From contig NZ_AUDH01000012.1 in NCBI RefSeq assembly GCF_000425365.1, forward strand, positions 1 through 64,000: a stretch of DNA of 64,000 nucleotides, given 5' to 3'. Origin of the DNA: Rubritepida flocculans DSM 14296 (GTDB lineage: Bacteria; Pseudomonadota; Alphaproteobacteria; Acetobacterales; Acetobacteraceae). Position 1 is the stretch's first letter. Each line of letters starts with the position of its first letter. Under the pieces are notes generated by a model. The model was given only the letters and a program-made list of their open reading frames with translations, searched no databases and had not been told where the DNA came from. Below, in pieces: positions 42,491 to 52,977 of the stretch. The position numbers were made by a program, and so were the translations under genes.

Positions 42491-43861
42491 TCAGCCCAGC
42501 AGGCCGGACCAGGAAGGCTCGGTCGCGTCGGTGGGGGTGGGCACCGGGCGCTCGTTGAAGCCCGCGATGTCGATGGAGGAGAGCCGCGCCGAATACCCCG
42601 CCCCGCGCCCGTCCCGCGCCGGCGTCTCGCGCTGGAAGGCCAGCACGCGGCCATTCGGGGCGAAGGTGGGGCTCTCCATCGCCCAGCCCTCGGAGAGGAT
42701 GCGCTCGCCCGAGCCGTCGGGGCGCATCACGCCGATGGCAAACTGGCCGCGGCTGATCCGGGTGAAGGCGATCAGATCCCCCCGCGGCGACCAGACGGGC
42801 GTGGCATAGCGCCCGTTGCCGAAGCTGATGCGCCGCACCGAGCCGCCATTGGCGTCCATCACGTAGAGCTGCTGGTCGCCGCCGCGGTCGGAGTTGAAGA
42901 CGATCTGCTGCCCGTCCGGCGAGAAGCAGGGCGAGACGTCGAGCCCGGCGGCGGAGGTGAGCTGCCGCTCCCGCCGCGAGGCGAGGTCCACGACGAAGAT
43001 GTTGGCATCCCCGCCCCGCACGGCCGAGAGCACCACGCTGCGCCCATCGGGCGAGAAGCGGGGCGAGAGCGTCATGCCGCCGAAATTGCCCAGCACCTCC
43101 TGCCGCCCGGTCTGGAGGTTGAACAGGAACACGCGCGGCTGGTTGTTGAGGTAGGACATGAAGGCGATCTGCTGCGCGTTCGGGTGGAAGCGCGGCGTGA
43201 GCGCCTGGAACTGCCCGTCGGTGAGGAAGCGGTTGTTCTCGCCGTCCTGGTCCATGATGGCGAGGCGGCGGGTGCGCCGGTCGCGCGGGCCGCTCTCGGC
43301 GATGTAGGCGATGCGGGTGTTGAAGTAGCCCTCCTCGCCCAGCATCCGCTTGTAGATGTCGTCGGAGATGATGTGCGCGATCTGCCGCCAGTTCGCGGCG
43401 GTGGTGTTGTACACCGTGCCCAGCGCCTGCTGTTCGGGGATCACGTCCCAGAGGCGGAACTCGACGCGCAGCCGGTCCCCGGTCGCGTCCACGCGGCCGG
43501 TGACGAGGGCGACCGCGCCGATCACCCGCCAGTCCTGGAAACGGGGCGTCTGCGCCGCCTGCTCGGCCGACTGGATGAAGGCCGCACGCTCCACCGGCCG
43601 GAACAGGCCCGAGCCGCGCAGATTCTGGGTGATGACGGCGGCGATCTGCTGGCCGAGCCGCGCGCCGTCGCCGCCAATCCCGGCCATGGCGGGAATGGCG
43701 ATGGGGATGGGATCGGTGCGGGCGCGGGTGATGTCCACCACCGTGCCGCCGGCGGCGCCTTGCGCGGCGGCGGGCAGGGGCGCGGTCCAGATGCCGGGGG
43801 CGACCAGCGTCGCCGCGCCGCCCGCGAGCAGGGAGCGGCGCTGCAGGAAGGGGGTGTTCAC
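42491..43861 (-). CDS. tolB: Tol-Pal system protein TolB
   Basis: Periplasmic beta-propeller protein that shuttles between Pal and TolA. The 456 residues have an N-terminal alpha/beta domain and repeated WD40-like strands ([31 protein letters not shown]). The signal region [20 protein letters not shown] contains RRSLL, resembling a Tat signal. A 215-bp gap to pal and an 85-bp gap to tolA are larger than elsewhere in the block; the former shows only weak hairpins. Confidence 0.95.
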   Translation of the reverse strand: MNTPFLQRRSLLAGGAATLVAPGIWTAPLPAAAQGAAGGTVVDITRARTDPIPIAIPAMAGIGGDGARLGQQIAAVITQNLRGSGLFRPVERAAFIQSAEQAAQTPRFQDWRVIGAVALVTGRVDATGDRLRVEFRLWDVIPEQQALGTVYNTTAANWRQIAHIISDDIYKRMLGEEGYFNTRIAYIAESGPRDRRTRRLAIMDQDGENNRFLTDGQFQALTPRFHPNAQQIAFMSYLNNQPRVFLFNLQTGRQEVLGNFGGMTLSPRFSPDGRSVVLSAVRGGDANIFVVDLASRRERQLTSAAGLDVSPCFSPDGQQIVFNSDRGGDQQLYVMDANGGSVRRISFGNGRYATPVWSPRGDLIAFTRISRGQFAIGVMRPDGSGERILSEGWAMESPTFAPNGRVLAFQRETPARDGRGAGYSARLSSIDIAGFNERPVPTPTDATEPSWSGLLG

Positions 43862-43946
43862 GGGGCTGTCTCTCCCACCGCGATTCGTCTGGGGCGCACC
43901 TTGGCTCCTCGCGCCCCCGGGTCAAGGGCGCTGTGCGTGACGGCGC

Positions 43947-44951
43947 TCACCGCAGCCCGATGTCGCGCGGGTTGAAGCGGTAGGTGGCGGCGTTGAGCGC
44001 GGCCACCCCGCCGCGCGGGATGGGCAGCGGGTTGCAGCGCGCATCGAGCAGGGCGCGGCGCGCCGCCTCGAACACCATGCGCGCGCGCGGGTCGCTGGGC
44101 GGGGCGCCCACGGGCATGACGCGCCGCACGACGCCCTGCGCATCCGCCTCGATGCGGAACTCCACCACGATGTCGCGCAGGTTGGGCGCGCCGGCGTCCA
44201 CCGCCCAGCACTCGCCGATGCGCTCGGCGATGCCCGCGCGCTCGGCGGCGGTGAGCTGCCCCGCGCCGGCGGGCGCGCCGCCGCCCTGGGCCGGGGTGGC
44301 GGGGGCGGGGTTGGGGCGCGCGGTGGGCGGCTGCTGCTGTTGCTGCTGCTGGCGCAGCCGCTCGAGGGTGTTCAGCACGCTCTGGCTGCGCTCCTCGGGC
44401 CGCTGCACGGGCGGCGTCTGCCCCGTGCCCGGGGTGGGCGCGGGGGTGGGGGGCGGCGGCGTGGGCGGGGGCGGCAGGGGCAGCGGCGGCTGCGGGCGCG
44501 GCGGCTGGGGGCGCGGCGGGGTCGGGCTCGGCGGGCTCGGCGCCTCCGCCTGCTGCTGCGGGCGCGGAACGGGCGTGGGCGCGGGCGCGGCCGCGGGCGG
44601 CGGCGGCGTGGGCTCGGCACGCGCCACGGGCGGCGTGGGGCTCGGCGCGGGGGCCGGGGCGGGCGGGGGCGGCGGCGGCGGCAGCAGCGGCTGCACCTGG
44701 GCCTGGGTGCGCGGCAGCTCCGGCTGCGGCGGCTCCGGCCGGGGCGGCTGCGGCACGGGATCGGGCGCCGGGCGGGGCGCGAGCTGCTCGCCCTGCGCCA
44801 TCTCGGCGGGGCCGACCAGCTCCACCGCGATGCCGATCTCCGGCGGCTCCTCCAGCCGACGGCGGTCGAACTCCAGCAGGATGGCGAGGAGCAGCGCCAG
44901 ATGCAGGCCGAGCGAGACGCCGACCCAGAGGCGGAATCGCCGCTCCTCCAT
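43947..44951 (-). CDS. tolA: TolA / TonB-like energy transducer
   Basis: Inner-membrane protein spanning the periplasm in the Tol-Pal machine. The 334 residues comprise one transmembrane helix (about 9-27), a very long Pro-rich region (about 60-200, with PPPP, PQPP and PTP repeats), a run of seven glutamines, and a C-terminal TonB/TolA-type domain (VEFRIEADAQGVVRRVMPVG). Enterobacterial TolA has a Lys/Ala helix in the middle, so this one looks TonB-like in its stalk. Placed between tolR and tolB, so TolA is the best name. Confidence 0.88.
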   Translation of the reverse strand: MEERRFRLWVGVSLGLHLALLLAILLEFDRRRLEEPPEIGIAVELVGPAEMAQGEQLAPRPAPDPVPQPPRPEPPQPELPRTQAQVQPLLPPPPPPPAPAPAPSPTPPVARAEPTPPPPAAAPAPTPVPRPQQQAEAPSPPSPTPPRPQPPRPQPPLPLPPPPTPPPPTPAPTPGTGQTPPVQRPEERSQSVLNTLERLRQQQQQQQPPTARPNPAPATPAQGGGAPAGAGQLTAAERAGIAERIGECWAVDAGAPNLRDIVVEFRIEADAQGVVRRVMPVGAPPSDPRARMVFEAARRALLDARCNPLPIPRGGVAALNAATYRFNPRDIGLR

Positions 44952-44968
44952 GCTCCCCGGGGGCCTCC

Positions 44969-45466
44969 TCAGCGCGCGGGCTGGCCCCGCGCGGGCGCGG
45001 CGGGTGCGGGCGCGGCCGGGCGCGGGCCGGGCGCGGCTTGCTGCTCGGCCAGCAGGGCGACGCGGGTGAAGCCCCCCTGGCTGATGACGCCCATCACCTC
45101 CATCACCCGGCCGTAGGAGATGCCGCGATCCCCGCGCACGAAGATGCGCCGCTCGGGCGCGCCCGGCGGCTGGTTCTGCGCGATGGCGCGAAGCTGCTCG
45201 ACCAGGCCCTCGAGCTGCACCTCGGTGTTCTGCAGGAAGATGCGGCCCTGCGCGTCCACGCTGACGGTCAGCGGCTCCTGCTCCTGGTTCAGCGGCTGGG
45301 CGGCGGTGCGCGGCAGATCCACGGGAACGCCCGAGGTCATCATCGGCGCCGCCACCATGAAGATGATGAGCAGCACCAGCATCACGTCCACGAAGGGGGT
45401 GACGTTGATCTCCGACATCGGGCGGTAGCGGCCGCCCACGCCGCGCTTCATCAGCGGCCCGGCCAT
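44969..45466 (-). CDS. tolR: Tol-Pal subunit TolR (ExbD family)
   Basis: Proton-channel partner of TolQ. The 165 residues show the N-terminal [20 protein letters not shown] segment with the essential Asp in the transmembrane helix, then a periplasmic domain ([19 protein letters not shown]). A C-terminal Ala/Pro tail extends beyond the usual end. 17 bp to tolA and 4 bp from tolQ. Confidence 0.95.
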   Translation of the reverse strand: MAGPLMKRGVGGRYRPMSEINVTPFVDVMLVLLIIFMVAAPMMTSGVPVDLPRTAAQPLNQEQEPLTVSVDAQGRIFLQNTEVQLEGLVEQLRAIAQNQPPGAPERRIFVRGDRGISYGRVMEVMGVISQGGFTRVALLAEQQAAPGPRPAAPAPAAPARGQPAR

Positions 45467-45470
45467 CGCC

Positions 45471-46213
<743 letters not shown>

Positions 46214-46217
<4 letters not shown>

Positions 46218-46669
46218 GGCGCGGGGCCTCCTTCCGCAAGAGGGGCAGCAACTGGGGCGGCGATCCGGGCGCGCAGCGCGCCGAGCCAGGGTTCGGGCAG
46301 CCGGCGCGGCGTCAGCGTGCCCTGGTCCACGCAGACCAGCGTCACCTCCACCATGGCCAGCCTTTCCTCCCCGCGCCGCAGCTCCTGCTCCAGCAGCAGC
46401 GTGGCGGCGACGCGGCGAATCCGGGTCCGGACCGTGACCTCGTCATCGAGCCGCGCGGGGCGCTCATACTCCACCGCCGCGCGTTTCACCACCAGGAAGC
46501 AGCCATGCTTCGCCTGCATGTCGGCGTGTGGAAGGCCCATGGCGCGCAGCGCCTCGGTGCGCGCGCGCTCGGCGAAGCGCAGGTAGTTGGCGTGATAGAC
46601 GATGCCGCCCGCATCCGTGTCCTCGAAATAGACGCGCAGCGCGTGGTCGTGGAAGGGCGCGTCACTCAT
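46214..46669 (-). CDS. ybgC: Acyl-CoA thioesterase YbgC
   Basis: Hot-dog-fold thioesterase found with Tol-Pal genes. In 151 residues the family motif [17 protein letters not shown] carries D19 and H26 of the active site. It hydrolyses short acyl-CoA/ACP thioesters in other species. It overlaps ruvB by 8 bp and tolQ by 4 bp, so the ruv and tol genes form one continuous cluster. Confidence 0.94.
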
Positions 46670-47717
46670 CGAGCAGATCCGGCTGGATGGCGGCGCCCCC
46701 GGGCGGCGTGAGCCCCCCCGGCGGCTGCGGCGGCGGTTCGAGACCGAGGTGCCGCCAGCCCGCCTCGCCCAGCACGCGCCCGCGCGGGGTGCGCAGCACG
46801 AAGCCCTCCTGGATCAGGAAGGGCTCGATCACGTCCTCCAGCGTGTCGCGGCTTTCGGCCAGCGCGGCGGCCAGCGTCTCCACGCCGACGGGGCCGCCGC
46901 CATGGTGCTCGGCGATGCGGCGCAGATAGCGCCGGTCCATCGCGTCGAGGCCGCGCGCATCCACCTCCAGCCGCGCCAGCGCGGCATCCGTCAGCGCGCG
47001 GTCGGCCACGCGGCCGGCCACCGCCGCGAAGTCGCGCACGCGCCGCAGCAGCCGCCCCGCGATGCGCGGCGTGCCGCGCGAGCGGTGGGCGATCTCGAGG
47101 GCGCCCTCCTCGCTCAGCGCGAAGCCGAGCTTCTCCGCCCCGCGCTTCACGATCAGCAGCAGCTCCTCCGGCGCGTAGAGGTTGAGGCGCAGCGGGATGC
47201 CGAAACGGTCGCGCAGCGGGGTGGAAAGCAGGCCCGAGCGCGTGGTGGCGCCCACCAGGGTGAAGGGCGGCAGGTCGATGCGCACGGTGCGCGCCGCCGG
47301 GCCTTCGCCGATGATGAGGTCGAGCTGGAAATCCTCCATCGCCGGGTAGAGGGTCTCCTCGATGGCCGGCTGCAGGCGGTGGATTTCGTCCACGAACAGG
47401 ACGTCGCGCGGCTGGAGGTTCGTCAGGATCGCGGCCAGATCCCCCGCGCGCTGCAGCACGGGGCCGGAGGTGGCGCGGAAGCCCACGCCCAGCTCCCGCG
47501 CCACGATCTGCGCGAGCGTGGTCTTGCCCAGGCCCGGCGGGCCGTGCAGCAGCACGTGATCGAGCGCCTCGCCGCGCGCGGCGGCGGCCTGGATGAACAC
47601 CGAGAGATTCTCGCGCAGCCGCTGCTGGCCGGTGAAGTCGGCGAGGCGCTGCGGGCGCAGCGCGGCCTCGCCCGCATCCTCCTCCTGGCGCCGGCCGCTG
47701 GTGAGGCGTTCGGTCAT
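46662..47717 (-). CDS. ruvB: Holliday junction helicase RuvB
   Basis: Hexameric AAA+ motor for branch migration. The 351 residues have GPPGLGKT (59-66), the Walker [10 protein letters not shown], sensor [10 protein letters not shown], the arginine-finger region and the C-terminal winged helix ([24 protein letters not shown]). The tail after about 325 is Pro/Gly-rich. Overlaps ruvA by 4 bp. Confidence 0.97.
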   Translation of the reverse strand: MTERLTSGRRQEEDAGEAALRPQRLADFTGQQRLRENLSVFIQAAAARGEALDHVLLHGPPGLGKTTLAQIVARELGVGFRATSGPVLQRAGDLAAILTNLQPRDVLFVDEIHRLQPAIEETLYPAMEDFQLDLIIGEGPAARTVRIDLPPFTLVGATTRSGLLSTPLRDRFGIPLRLNLYAPEELLLIVKRGAEKLGFALSEEGALEIAHRSRGTPRIAGRLLRRVRDFAAVAGRVADRALTDAALARLEVDARGLDAMDRRYLRRIAEHHGGGPVGVETLAAALAESRDTLEDVIEPFLIQEGFVLRTPRGRVLGEAGWRHLGLEPPPQPPGGLTPPGGAAIQPDLLDE

Positions 47718-48331
47718 CGCGCGCTCTCCCGGAGCGCGAGCGTGATCAGCGCGTTCAGCTCCGCGCCCTCGCCCAGCGCCTGCCTGGCGCGCGCCACGGC
47801 GCGCTCCGCCTCGGGCCGCTTGAGGCCGAGATTGGTGAGCGCGCTGATCGCATCCGCCTCGGCTCCGCCGGGGGCCGCGAGGGCGGGCGGCGCGCCGCCG
47901 CCATCCTCCTCGGGCAGCACGCGGCCCACCGCCCATTTCTGCATCGCGGGTTCGTCCACGATGCGGTTCGCGGTGGCCGCGCCCAGACCCTTCACCTCGG
48001 CCAGCCGCTTGCGCTCCTTGCCCGCGATGGCGCGCGCGAGCTGCTCGGGCGAGAGGCCCGAGAGCACCAGCAGCGCCTTCTGCGGCCCCACCGTCTTGAC
48101 CTCGATCAGCGCGCGGAAGGCCTCGCGCTCGGCGGCGTCGAGGAAGCCGTAGAGGGTGATGGCGTCCTGGCTCACCCGCGTCTCGATCAGCAGGCGCTGC
48201 GCGCCCTCGCGCGCGGCGAGCCGGTCCAGCGTGCGGCGCGAGCAGGCGACGAGATAGCCCACCCCGTTCACGTCCAGCACGCAGACGCCCTCGCCGGTGG
48301 ATTCCACCACGCCGCGCAGCGAGCCGATCAT
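47714..48331 (-). CDS. ruvA: Holliday junction protein RuvA
   Basis: Tetrameric DNA-binding partner of RuvB. 205 residues: an OB fold ([15 protein letters not shown]), helix-hairpin-helix segments ([36 protein letters not shown]), an acidic/Gly linker and the RuvB-binding C-terminal domain ([20 protein letters not shown]). 4-bp overlaps on both sides. Confidence 0.96.
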   Translation of the reverse strand: MIGSLRGVVESTGEGVCVLDVNGVGYLVACSRRTLDRLAAREGAQRLLIETRVSQDAITLYGFLDAAEREAFRALIEVKTVGPQKALLVLSGLSPEQLARAIAGKERKRLAEVKGLGAATANRIVDEPAMQKWAVGRVLPEEDGGGAPPALAAPGGAEADAISALTNLGLKRPEAERAVARARQALGEGAELNALITLALRESAR

Positions 48332-48840
48332 GCCCGCATCAGCCTGGCGAGCGCGGCGCCGGTGCCGCGGTGATGCGCGTGGCAGATGGCGATGGCCAGC
48401 GCATCGGCCGCATCCGCACGGCGCAGCTCCGCGCCGGGCAGCAGGCGCTTCACCATCTCCTGCACCTGCTGCTTGTCCGCATGGCCGGTGCCGACCACGG
48501 CGCGCTTCACCTCCATCGCCTGGTATTCCGCGACCGGCAGCCCGGCGAGGGCGGGCGCCAGCAGCACCACGCCGCGCGCCTGGCCGAGCTTCAGCGCCGC
48601 GGCGGGGTTCTTGTTGACGTAGGTGTGCTCCACCGCCGCCTCGTCCGGCGTCCATTGGCCGATGAGCTGCGACAGCGCCTTGTGCAGCGCGACGAGCCGC
48701 GCCGAGAGCGCCTCCGCCGGCGCGGTGCTGACGGCGCCGGCGGCCAGGAAGCGCAGGCGCGAGCCCGCGCTTTCGATCAGCCCCCAGCCCGTATGCGTCA
48801 GGCCGGGATCAAGGCCCAGGATGCGGACCGCCCCGCTCAC
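48328..48840 (-). CDS. ruvC: Holliday junction resolvase RuvC
   Basis: Endonuclease that cleaves Holliday junctions. The 170-residue RNase-H-like protein begins with [12 protein letters not shown] (D11 first catalytic acid), has the Glu in [13 protein letters not shown] and the C-terminal [14 protein letters not shown] acids. 4-bp overlap with yebC and with ruvA. Confidence 0.96.
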   Translation of the reverse strand: MSGAVRILGLDPGLTHTGWGLIESAGSRLRFLAAGAVSTAPAEALSARLVALHKALSQLIGQWTPDEAAVEHTYVNKNPAAALKLGQARGVVLLAPALAGLPVAEYQAMEVKRAVVGTGHADKQQVQEMVKRLLPGAELRRADAADALAIAICHAHHRGTGAALARLMRA

Positions 48841-49583
48841 GCCGCGGAGAGCTTGGCCATCACGGCGTCGCTCACCTCGAAATTGGCGTAGACCTGCTGC
48901 ACGTCGTCATGGTCCTCGAGCACGTCGATGAGCTTGAGGACCGCCGCCGCCCCCTCCTCGTCGAGGCTGACGGTGAGGTTGGGCCGCCACTCGAGCTTCG
49001 CGCCCGCCGCCTCGCCGAAGCGGGCTTCCAGCGCGTCGCGCACGGCGTTCAGCTCCTCGGGCGCGGTGAGGATCTCGTGGCCGTCCTCGCCGCTCGTCAC
49101 GTCCTGCGCGCCGGCCTCGATGGCGGCCTCGAGCATCGCATCCGCGCTCGCCGCCGCGGGCGGGTAGCGCAGCACGCCCAGACGGTCGAACTGGAAGGCC
49201 ACCGTCTCGCCCAGCGCGCCGCCATGCTTGGCGAAGATGGAGCGCAGATCGCCCGCGGTGCGGTTGCGGTTGTCGGTCAGCGCCTCGACGATCAGGGCCA
49301 CGCCGCCGGGGCCGCGGCCCTCGTAGCGCACCTCGGCGTAGTCCTCGCCGCCGCCGCCGCCCGTGGCCTTCTTGATCGCGCGCTCCACCGCGTCCTTCGT
49401 CATGTTCGCCTGGCGGGCGGCGGCCAGCGCCGCGCGCAGGCGCGGGTTGAAGGCGGGGTCGGGCTGGCCCTGCTTCGCGGCCACGGTGATCTCGCGGGCG
49501 AGCTTGGCGAAGATGCGGGCGCGCTTCGCGTCCTGCGCGCCCTTGCGGTGCATGATGTTCTTGAACTGGGAATGGCCGGCCAT
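48837..49583 (-). CDS. yebC: YebC/PmpR-type regulatory or translation factor
   Basis: Widespread YebC/TACO1 family protein; family members have been described as DNA-binding regulators and as factors helping translation of proline stretches. 248 residues starting [21 protein letters not shown], the invariant N terminus, with the [22 protein letters not shown] signature. First gene of the ruv-tol cluster; 175 bp upstream hold no recognisable gene. Confidence 0.95.
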   Translation of the reverse strand: MAGHSQFKNIMHRKGAQDAKRARIFAKLAREITVAAKQGQPDPAFNPRLRAALAAARQANMTKDAVERAIKKATGGGGGEDYAEVRYEGRGPGGVALIVEALTDNRNRTAGDLRSIFAKHGGALGETVAFQFDRLGVLRYPPAAASADAMLEAAIEAGAQDVTSGEDGHEILTAPEELNAVRDALEARFGEAAGAKLEWRPNLTVSLDEEGAAAVLKLIDVLEDHDDVQQVYANFEVSDAVMAKLSAA

Positions 49584-49758
49584 GGCATGATTCTGCGAGC
49601 GGTTCGGGCCGCGGATATAGCCGCCGGGGCCGGATTCCGCCAATCGCGCGGGGCGGCGGCCGTGGGCGGGGCCGCCTCACACGCCCGGGCTCATGTCTTG
49701 ACCCGTGCGTATGGTCGCGCGGCGATGGCGGCGATGCGCTCGATGCGTCCCGGCCGCC

Positions 49759-50595
49759 TCAGGACAGGAAATCCGCCACCAGCGCGATCTGGGCGGCGTC
49801 CATCAGCGCCGGGGCATGGCCGCAGCCGGGGATGGTGGCCAGCCGCACCGAGGGGTGTTCGGCCATGCGCGCGGCCGTTTCGGGCAGCAGCAGATCCGAG
49901 CTCTCGCCGCGCAGCACCAGCACGGGGCGCTGGACCACGCCGGGCCAGAGCGCCCAGAGGTCGAGATCGGCGAGCGGCCCCAGCATCGGCTGCACGATGG
50001 CCGGGTCATAATGCAGGGCGAAGGCGCCGGACGCCGTGGCGCGGGCGGAATGCAGGGCCAGATGCCGCCATTCGGCGTCGGAGAGAGGCCCGAAGGGCGC
50101 GTGCACCCGGCGCAGATAGGCCTCGAGCGCCTCGAGGCTGCCGAAGCGCTGCGGCGTGCTCAGATAGTCGCGGATGCGCTCCAGCGCCGCCAGCGGCACG
50201 AAGGGGCCGATGTCGTTGATCACGAAGCGGCGCATCCGCGCGCCCGGCGTGGCGCAGAGGCCCATGCCGATGAGCCCGCCCATCGAGGTGCCCACCCAGT
50301 CATGCTCGCCCAGCGCCTCCAGCAGCGGCGCCAGCGCGGCGAGATAGGCGGGAACGGCGTAGAGCGCGCCCTCGGGCAGCCAGGAGGAATGGCCGCGCCC
50401 CGGCATGTCGGGGCAGAGCACGCGCCGCCCGCGCCGGGCGAGCTCCATGGCCAGCGCGTCGAAGTCGCGCCCGTTGCGGGTCAGGCCGTGGACGCAGAGC
50501 ACGGGGGCCCCCTCGGGCGGTCCCCATTCCGTCCAGCGCAGCATCGCCGGCCCGCAGGGCAGCTCCGCCCGAAGCTGCCCGATGCGCGGGCTCAC
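49759..50595 (-). CDS. Alpha/beta hydrolase
   Basis: A 278-residue hydrolase starting at GTG that overlaps the CoA-transferase stop (GTGA). Motifs: oxyanion region CVHGLTRNG, nucleophile S104 in VGTSMGG, acid near VLRGESSDLL and His in PGCGHAP. Similar to enol-lactone hydrolase/esterase types; the substrate is unknown. Co-translation with a CaiB-type transferase suggests a role in CoA-ester metabolism. Confidence 0.85.
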   Translation of the reverse strand: MSPRIGQLRAELPCGPAMLRWTEWGPPEGAPVLCVHGLTRNGRDFDALAMELARRGRRVLCPDMPGRGHSSWLPEGALYAVPAYLAALAPLLEALGEHDWVGTSMGGLIGMGLCATPGARMRRFVINDIGPFVPLAALERIRDYLSTPQRFGSLEALEAYLRRVHAPFGPLSDAEWRHLALHSARATASGAFALHYDPAIVQPMLGPLADLDLWALWPGVVQRPVLVLRGESSDLLLPETAARMAEHPSVRLATIPGCGHAPALMDAAQIALVADFLS

Positions 50596-51797
50596 AGCAC
50601 GCCCTTCTCGCGCAGGGCCGCGATCTCCGCCTCGCCCATGCCGAGCAGCCCGCGCAGCACCGCCTCGGTGTGTTCGCCCAGCACCGGCGGCGGCGAGCGG
50701 TAATCGGGCGGCGTGGCCGAGAGCTTCACCGGGTTGGCGATCACCTCGATCTCCGCACCCGAGCCGTGCGGCATCTTCACCACCATGCCCCGCGCCTGCA
50801 CATGCGGGTCGGCGAACACGTCCTTCAGCGTGTTGATGGGCCCGCAGCCGATCTTCTCGCGCTCCAGCGCCTCGACCCATTCGGCGGTGGTGCGCGAAGT
50901 CATGACGGGGGTGAGCGTGGCGGTCACGAGGTCGCGGTTCTCCACCCGCTTCGCGTTGGTCTGGAAGCGCGGATCCTCGAGCAGATGGGGCACGCCGAAG
51001 GCCCTGCAGAAGCGCTCGAAGGTCGGGTCGTTGCCGATGGCGAGGATGATGTAGCCGTCCTTCGTCGGAAACTCCTGGTAGGGGCTGATGTTGGGGTGCT
51101 GGTTGCCGAGCCGCGGCGGGTTCTCGCCGGTGGCGAGGTAGTTCATCCCCTGGTTGGCGAGCCAGGCCACATGCGTGTCCAGCATGCCGATGTCGATGTG
51201 CTGGCCTTCGCCGGTGCTGTGGCGGTGGTTCAGCGCGGCGAGGATGCCGATGCAGCCGTAGAGCCCGGCGAAGAGGTCCGCCACCGGCACGCCCACCTTC
51301 TGCGGGCTGCCCTTGGGCTCGCCGGTGAGGCTCATCACGCCGCCCATGGCCTGGATCAGCGCGTCATAGCCCGGGCGCGGCGCGTAGGGGCCGGTCTGCC
51401 CGAAACCGGTGATGGAGCAGTAGATCAGCCGCGGGTGCTTCGCCTTGAGCTGCTCCCAGCCCAGCCCGTATTTGGCCAGCGCGCCGACCTTGAAGTTCTC
51501 CACCAGGATGTCGCAATGCGGCAGCAGCCGGTGGATCACCGCCTGCCCCTCGGGCTTGGCGATGTCGAGCGTGACCGACTGCTTGTTGCGGTTCACGCCG
51601 AGGAAATAGGCGCTCTCCTTCGTCTCGGGCCAGAAGGGCGGCGCGAAGCCGCGCGTGTCGTCTCCCGCCTCGGGGCGCTCGATCTTGATCACCTCGGCGC
51701 CGAGGTCGCCCAGCATCTGCGTGCAGGTGGGCCCCGCGAGGACGCGGGTGAGGTCGAGGACGCGCAGCCCCTTCAGCGGGCCGGTGGACGTGGTCAT
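50592..51797 (-). CDS. CaiB/BaiF family CoA-transferase
   Basis: Class III CoA-transferase of 401 residues. Start MTTSTGPLKGLRVLDLTRVL, CoA-binding NRNKQSVTLD, the catalytic D145 in RPGYDALIQAMGG, and the C-terminal small domain (VFADPHVQARGMV ... LGEHTEAVLRGLLG). Transfers CoA between carboxylic acids; likely formyl/succinyl/dicarboxylate type but specificity is unclear. It serves as an in-window yardstick for the decayed relative at 58558. Confidence 0.92.
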   Translation of the reverse strand: MTTSTGPLKGLRVLDLTRVLAGPTCTQMLGDLGAEVIKIERPEAGDDTRGFAPPFWPETKESAYFLGVNRNKQSVTLDIAKPEGQAVIHRLLPHCDILVENFKVGALAKYGLGWEQLKAKHPRLIYCSITGFGQTGPYAPRPGYDALIQAMGGVMSLTGEPKGSPQKVGVPVADLFAGLYGCIGILAALNHRHSTGEGQHIDIGMLDTHVAWLANQGMNYLATGENPPRLGNQHPNISPYQEFPTKDGYIILAIGNDPTFERFCRAFGVPHLLEDPRFQTNAKRVENRDLVTATLTPVMTSRTTAEWVEALEREKIGCGPINTLKDVFADPHVQARGMVVKMPHGSGAEIEVIANPVKLSATPPDYRSPPPVLGEHTEAVLRGLLGMGEAEIAALREKGVL

Positions 51798-51955
51798 GGC
51801 AAGGCTTTCCGAGTGTTCCGCCCCTTCGGTATCCGCCAGCCGGGCCGGGCGGACAAGCCCGCGGCGCGGGCGGCTTCATCCCTCCGTCATGCCGCCGTCG
51901 CGCGGCCGACATGCCTGGCCGATAGGCGCGAGGGGCGTCCCAGCCGGAGCCCGCC

Positions 51956-52924
51956 ATGCCCCTCGCCCGCCGCGCCCTTTTCGCCCTGCCCGCGCTGCTG
52001 CCCGCCCCGCTGCGCGCCCAGCCGCGCGGCGTCACGCTGATCGTGCCCTTCGCGCCGGGCGGCACCACCGACATCGCCGCGCGGCTGATCCAGGAGGCGC
52101 TGGGCCGCGCGCTCGGCGCGCCGGTGGTGGTGGAGAACCGGCCCGGCGCGGGCGGGGCTGTGGCGGCGGAGCAGGCGAAGCGCGCGCCGGCCGATGGCGG
52201 CGTCATCCTGCTCGCCACCGCCTCCACCCATGGGGTGAACCCGGCGGTCTTCCCCGACCTGCCCTACGACGCGGAGCGCGATTTCGCGCCCGTCGCGCTG
52301 CTCGGCGTCACGCCCCAGGCGCTGGCGGTGAACCCGCGCCTGCCCGTCACCGATGTCGCGGGCTTCATCGCCCTGCTGCGCGCCGAACCGGGGCGGCACA
52401 ATTTCGCCTCCGCGGGCGTGGGCTCCATCACGCATCTCGCGGGCGAGTGGTTCCGCCAGGCGGGCGGCGGGCTCGATTTCGTGCATGTCCCCTACCGCGG
52501 CGGCGGGCCCGCCCTGCAGGCGGTGGTGGCGGGCGAGGCGAGTTTCACCATCGAGACCACGGCCACGCTGGCGGGCGCCATCCGCGACGGGCGCGTGCGC
52601 GCGCTCGCGGTGGCGACGCGCGAACCTTCCCGCGCCTTCCCCGACCTGCCCACCCTGCACGAGAGCGGGCTCGCGGGTTTCAACGCCGGTTCCTGGACCA
52701 TGGCGGTGGCGCCCGCCGCCACCCCCGCGCCCGTCGTGATGCGCCTCAACGCCGCCTTCAACGCCGCGCTGGCCGAGCGCGAGGTGGCCCGGCGCCTGGC
52801 CGAGATCGGCACCGAGCCGGTGACGACCAGCACGCCCGAGAGCGCGGCCGCGCATATCCGCGCAGAGATCGCCCGCTGGCGGGAGGTGGTGCGGGCCGGC
52901 AACCTCCGCCTCGAGCGGGGCTGA
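51956..52924 (+). CDS. Bug-type solute-binding protein (tripartite tricarboxylate transporter)
   Basis: Periplasmic binding protein of 322 residues. Signal peptide (ALFALPALLPAPLRA, cleavage before QPRG), then VTLIVPFAPGGTTDIAARL, GKR-type segment and the typical VPYRGGGPALQAVVAGE. Such receptors bind carboxylates for TctAB-like permeases or sensors; no permease genes are adjacent, so it is an orphan. 53 bp upstream of the aldehyde dehydrogenase gene. Confidence 0.92.
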   Translation: MPLARRALFALPALLPAPLRAQPRGVTLIVPFAPGGTTDIAARLIQEALGRALGAPVVVENRPGAGGAVAAEQAKRAPADGGVILLATASTHGVNPAVFPDLPYDAERDFAPVALLGVTPQALAVNPRLPVTDVAGFIALLRAEPGRHNFASAGVGSITHLAGEWFRQAGGGLDFVHVPYRGGGPALQAVVAGEASFTIETTATLAGAIRDGRVRALAVATREPSRAFPDLPTLHESGLAGFNAGSWTMAVAPAATPAPVVMRLNAAFNAALAEREVARRLAEIGTEPVTTSTPESAAAHIRAEIARWREVVRAGNLRLERG

Positions 52925-52977
52925 GCTTTTCGCCCCGCGGCGGCGGGTGTAGGCAGGCGGGGACGGAGGATCGCCCC

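Noticed and set aside
44331-44351. CTG triplet run read as a CRISPR or tandem-repeat locus
   Set aside because: It is a short in-frame glutamine tract inside tolA; no spacer-repeat pattern occurs anywhere in the window.
49735-49761. TGAGGCGGCCGGGACGC at the hydrolase stop (minus strand) as another repeat copy
   Set aside because: No inverted repeat forms and the rest of the element is missing.
50142-50595. Longer upstream start for the alpha/beta hydrolase inside the CoA-transferase gene
   Set aside because: The GTG at 50595 gives the normal family length and a GTGA overlap; the extension translates the transferase gene out of frame.
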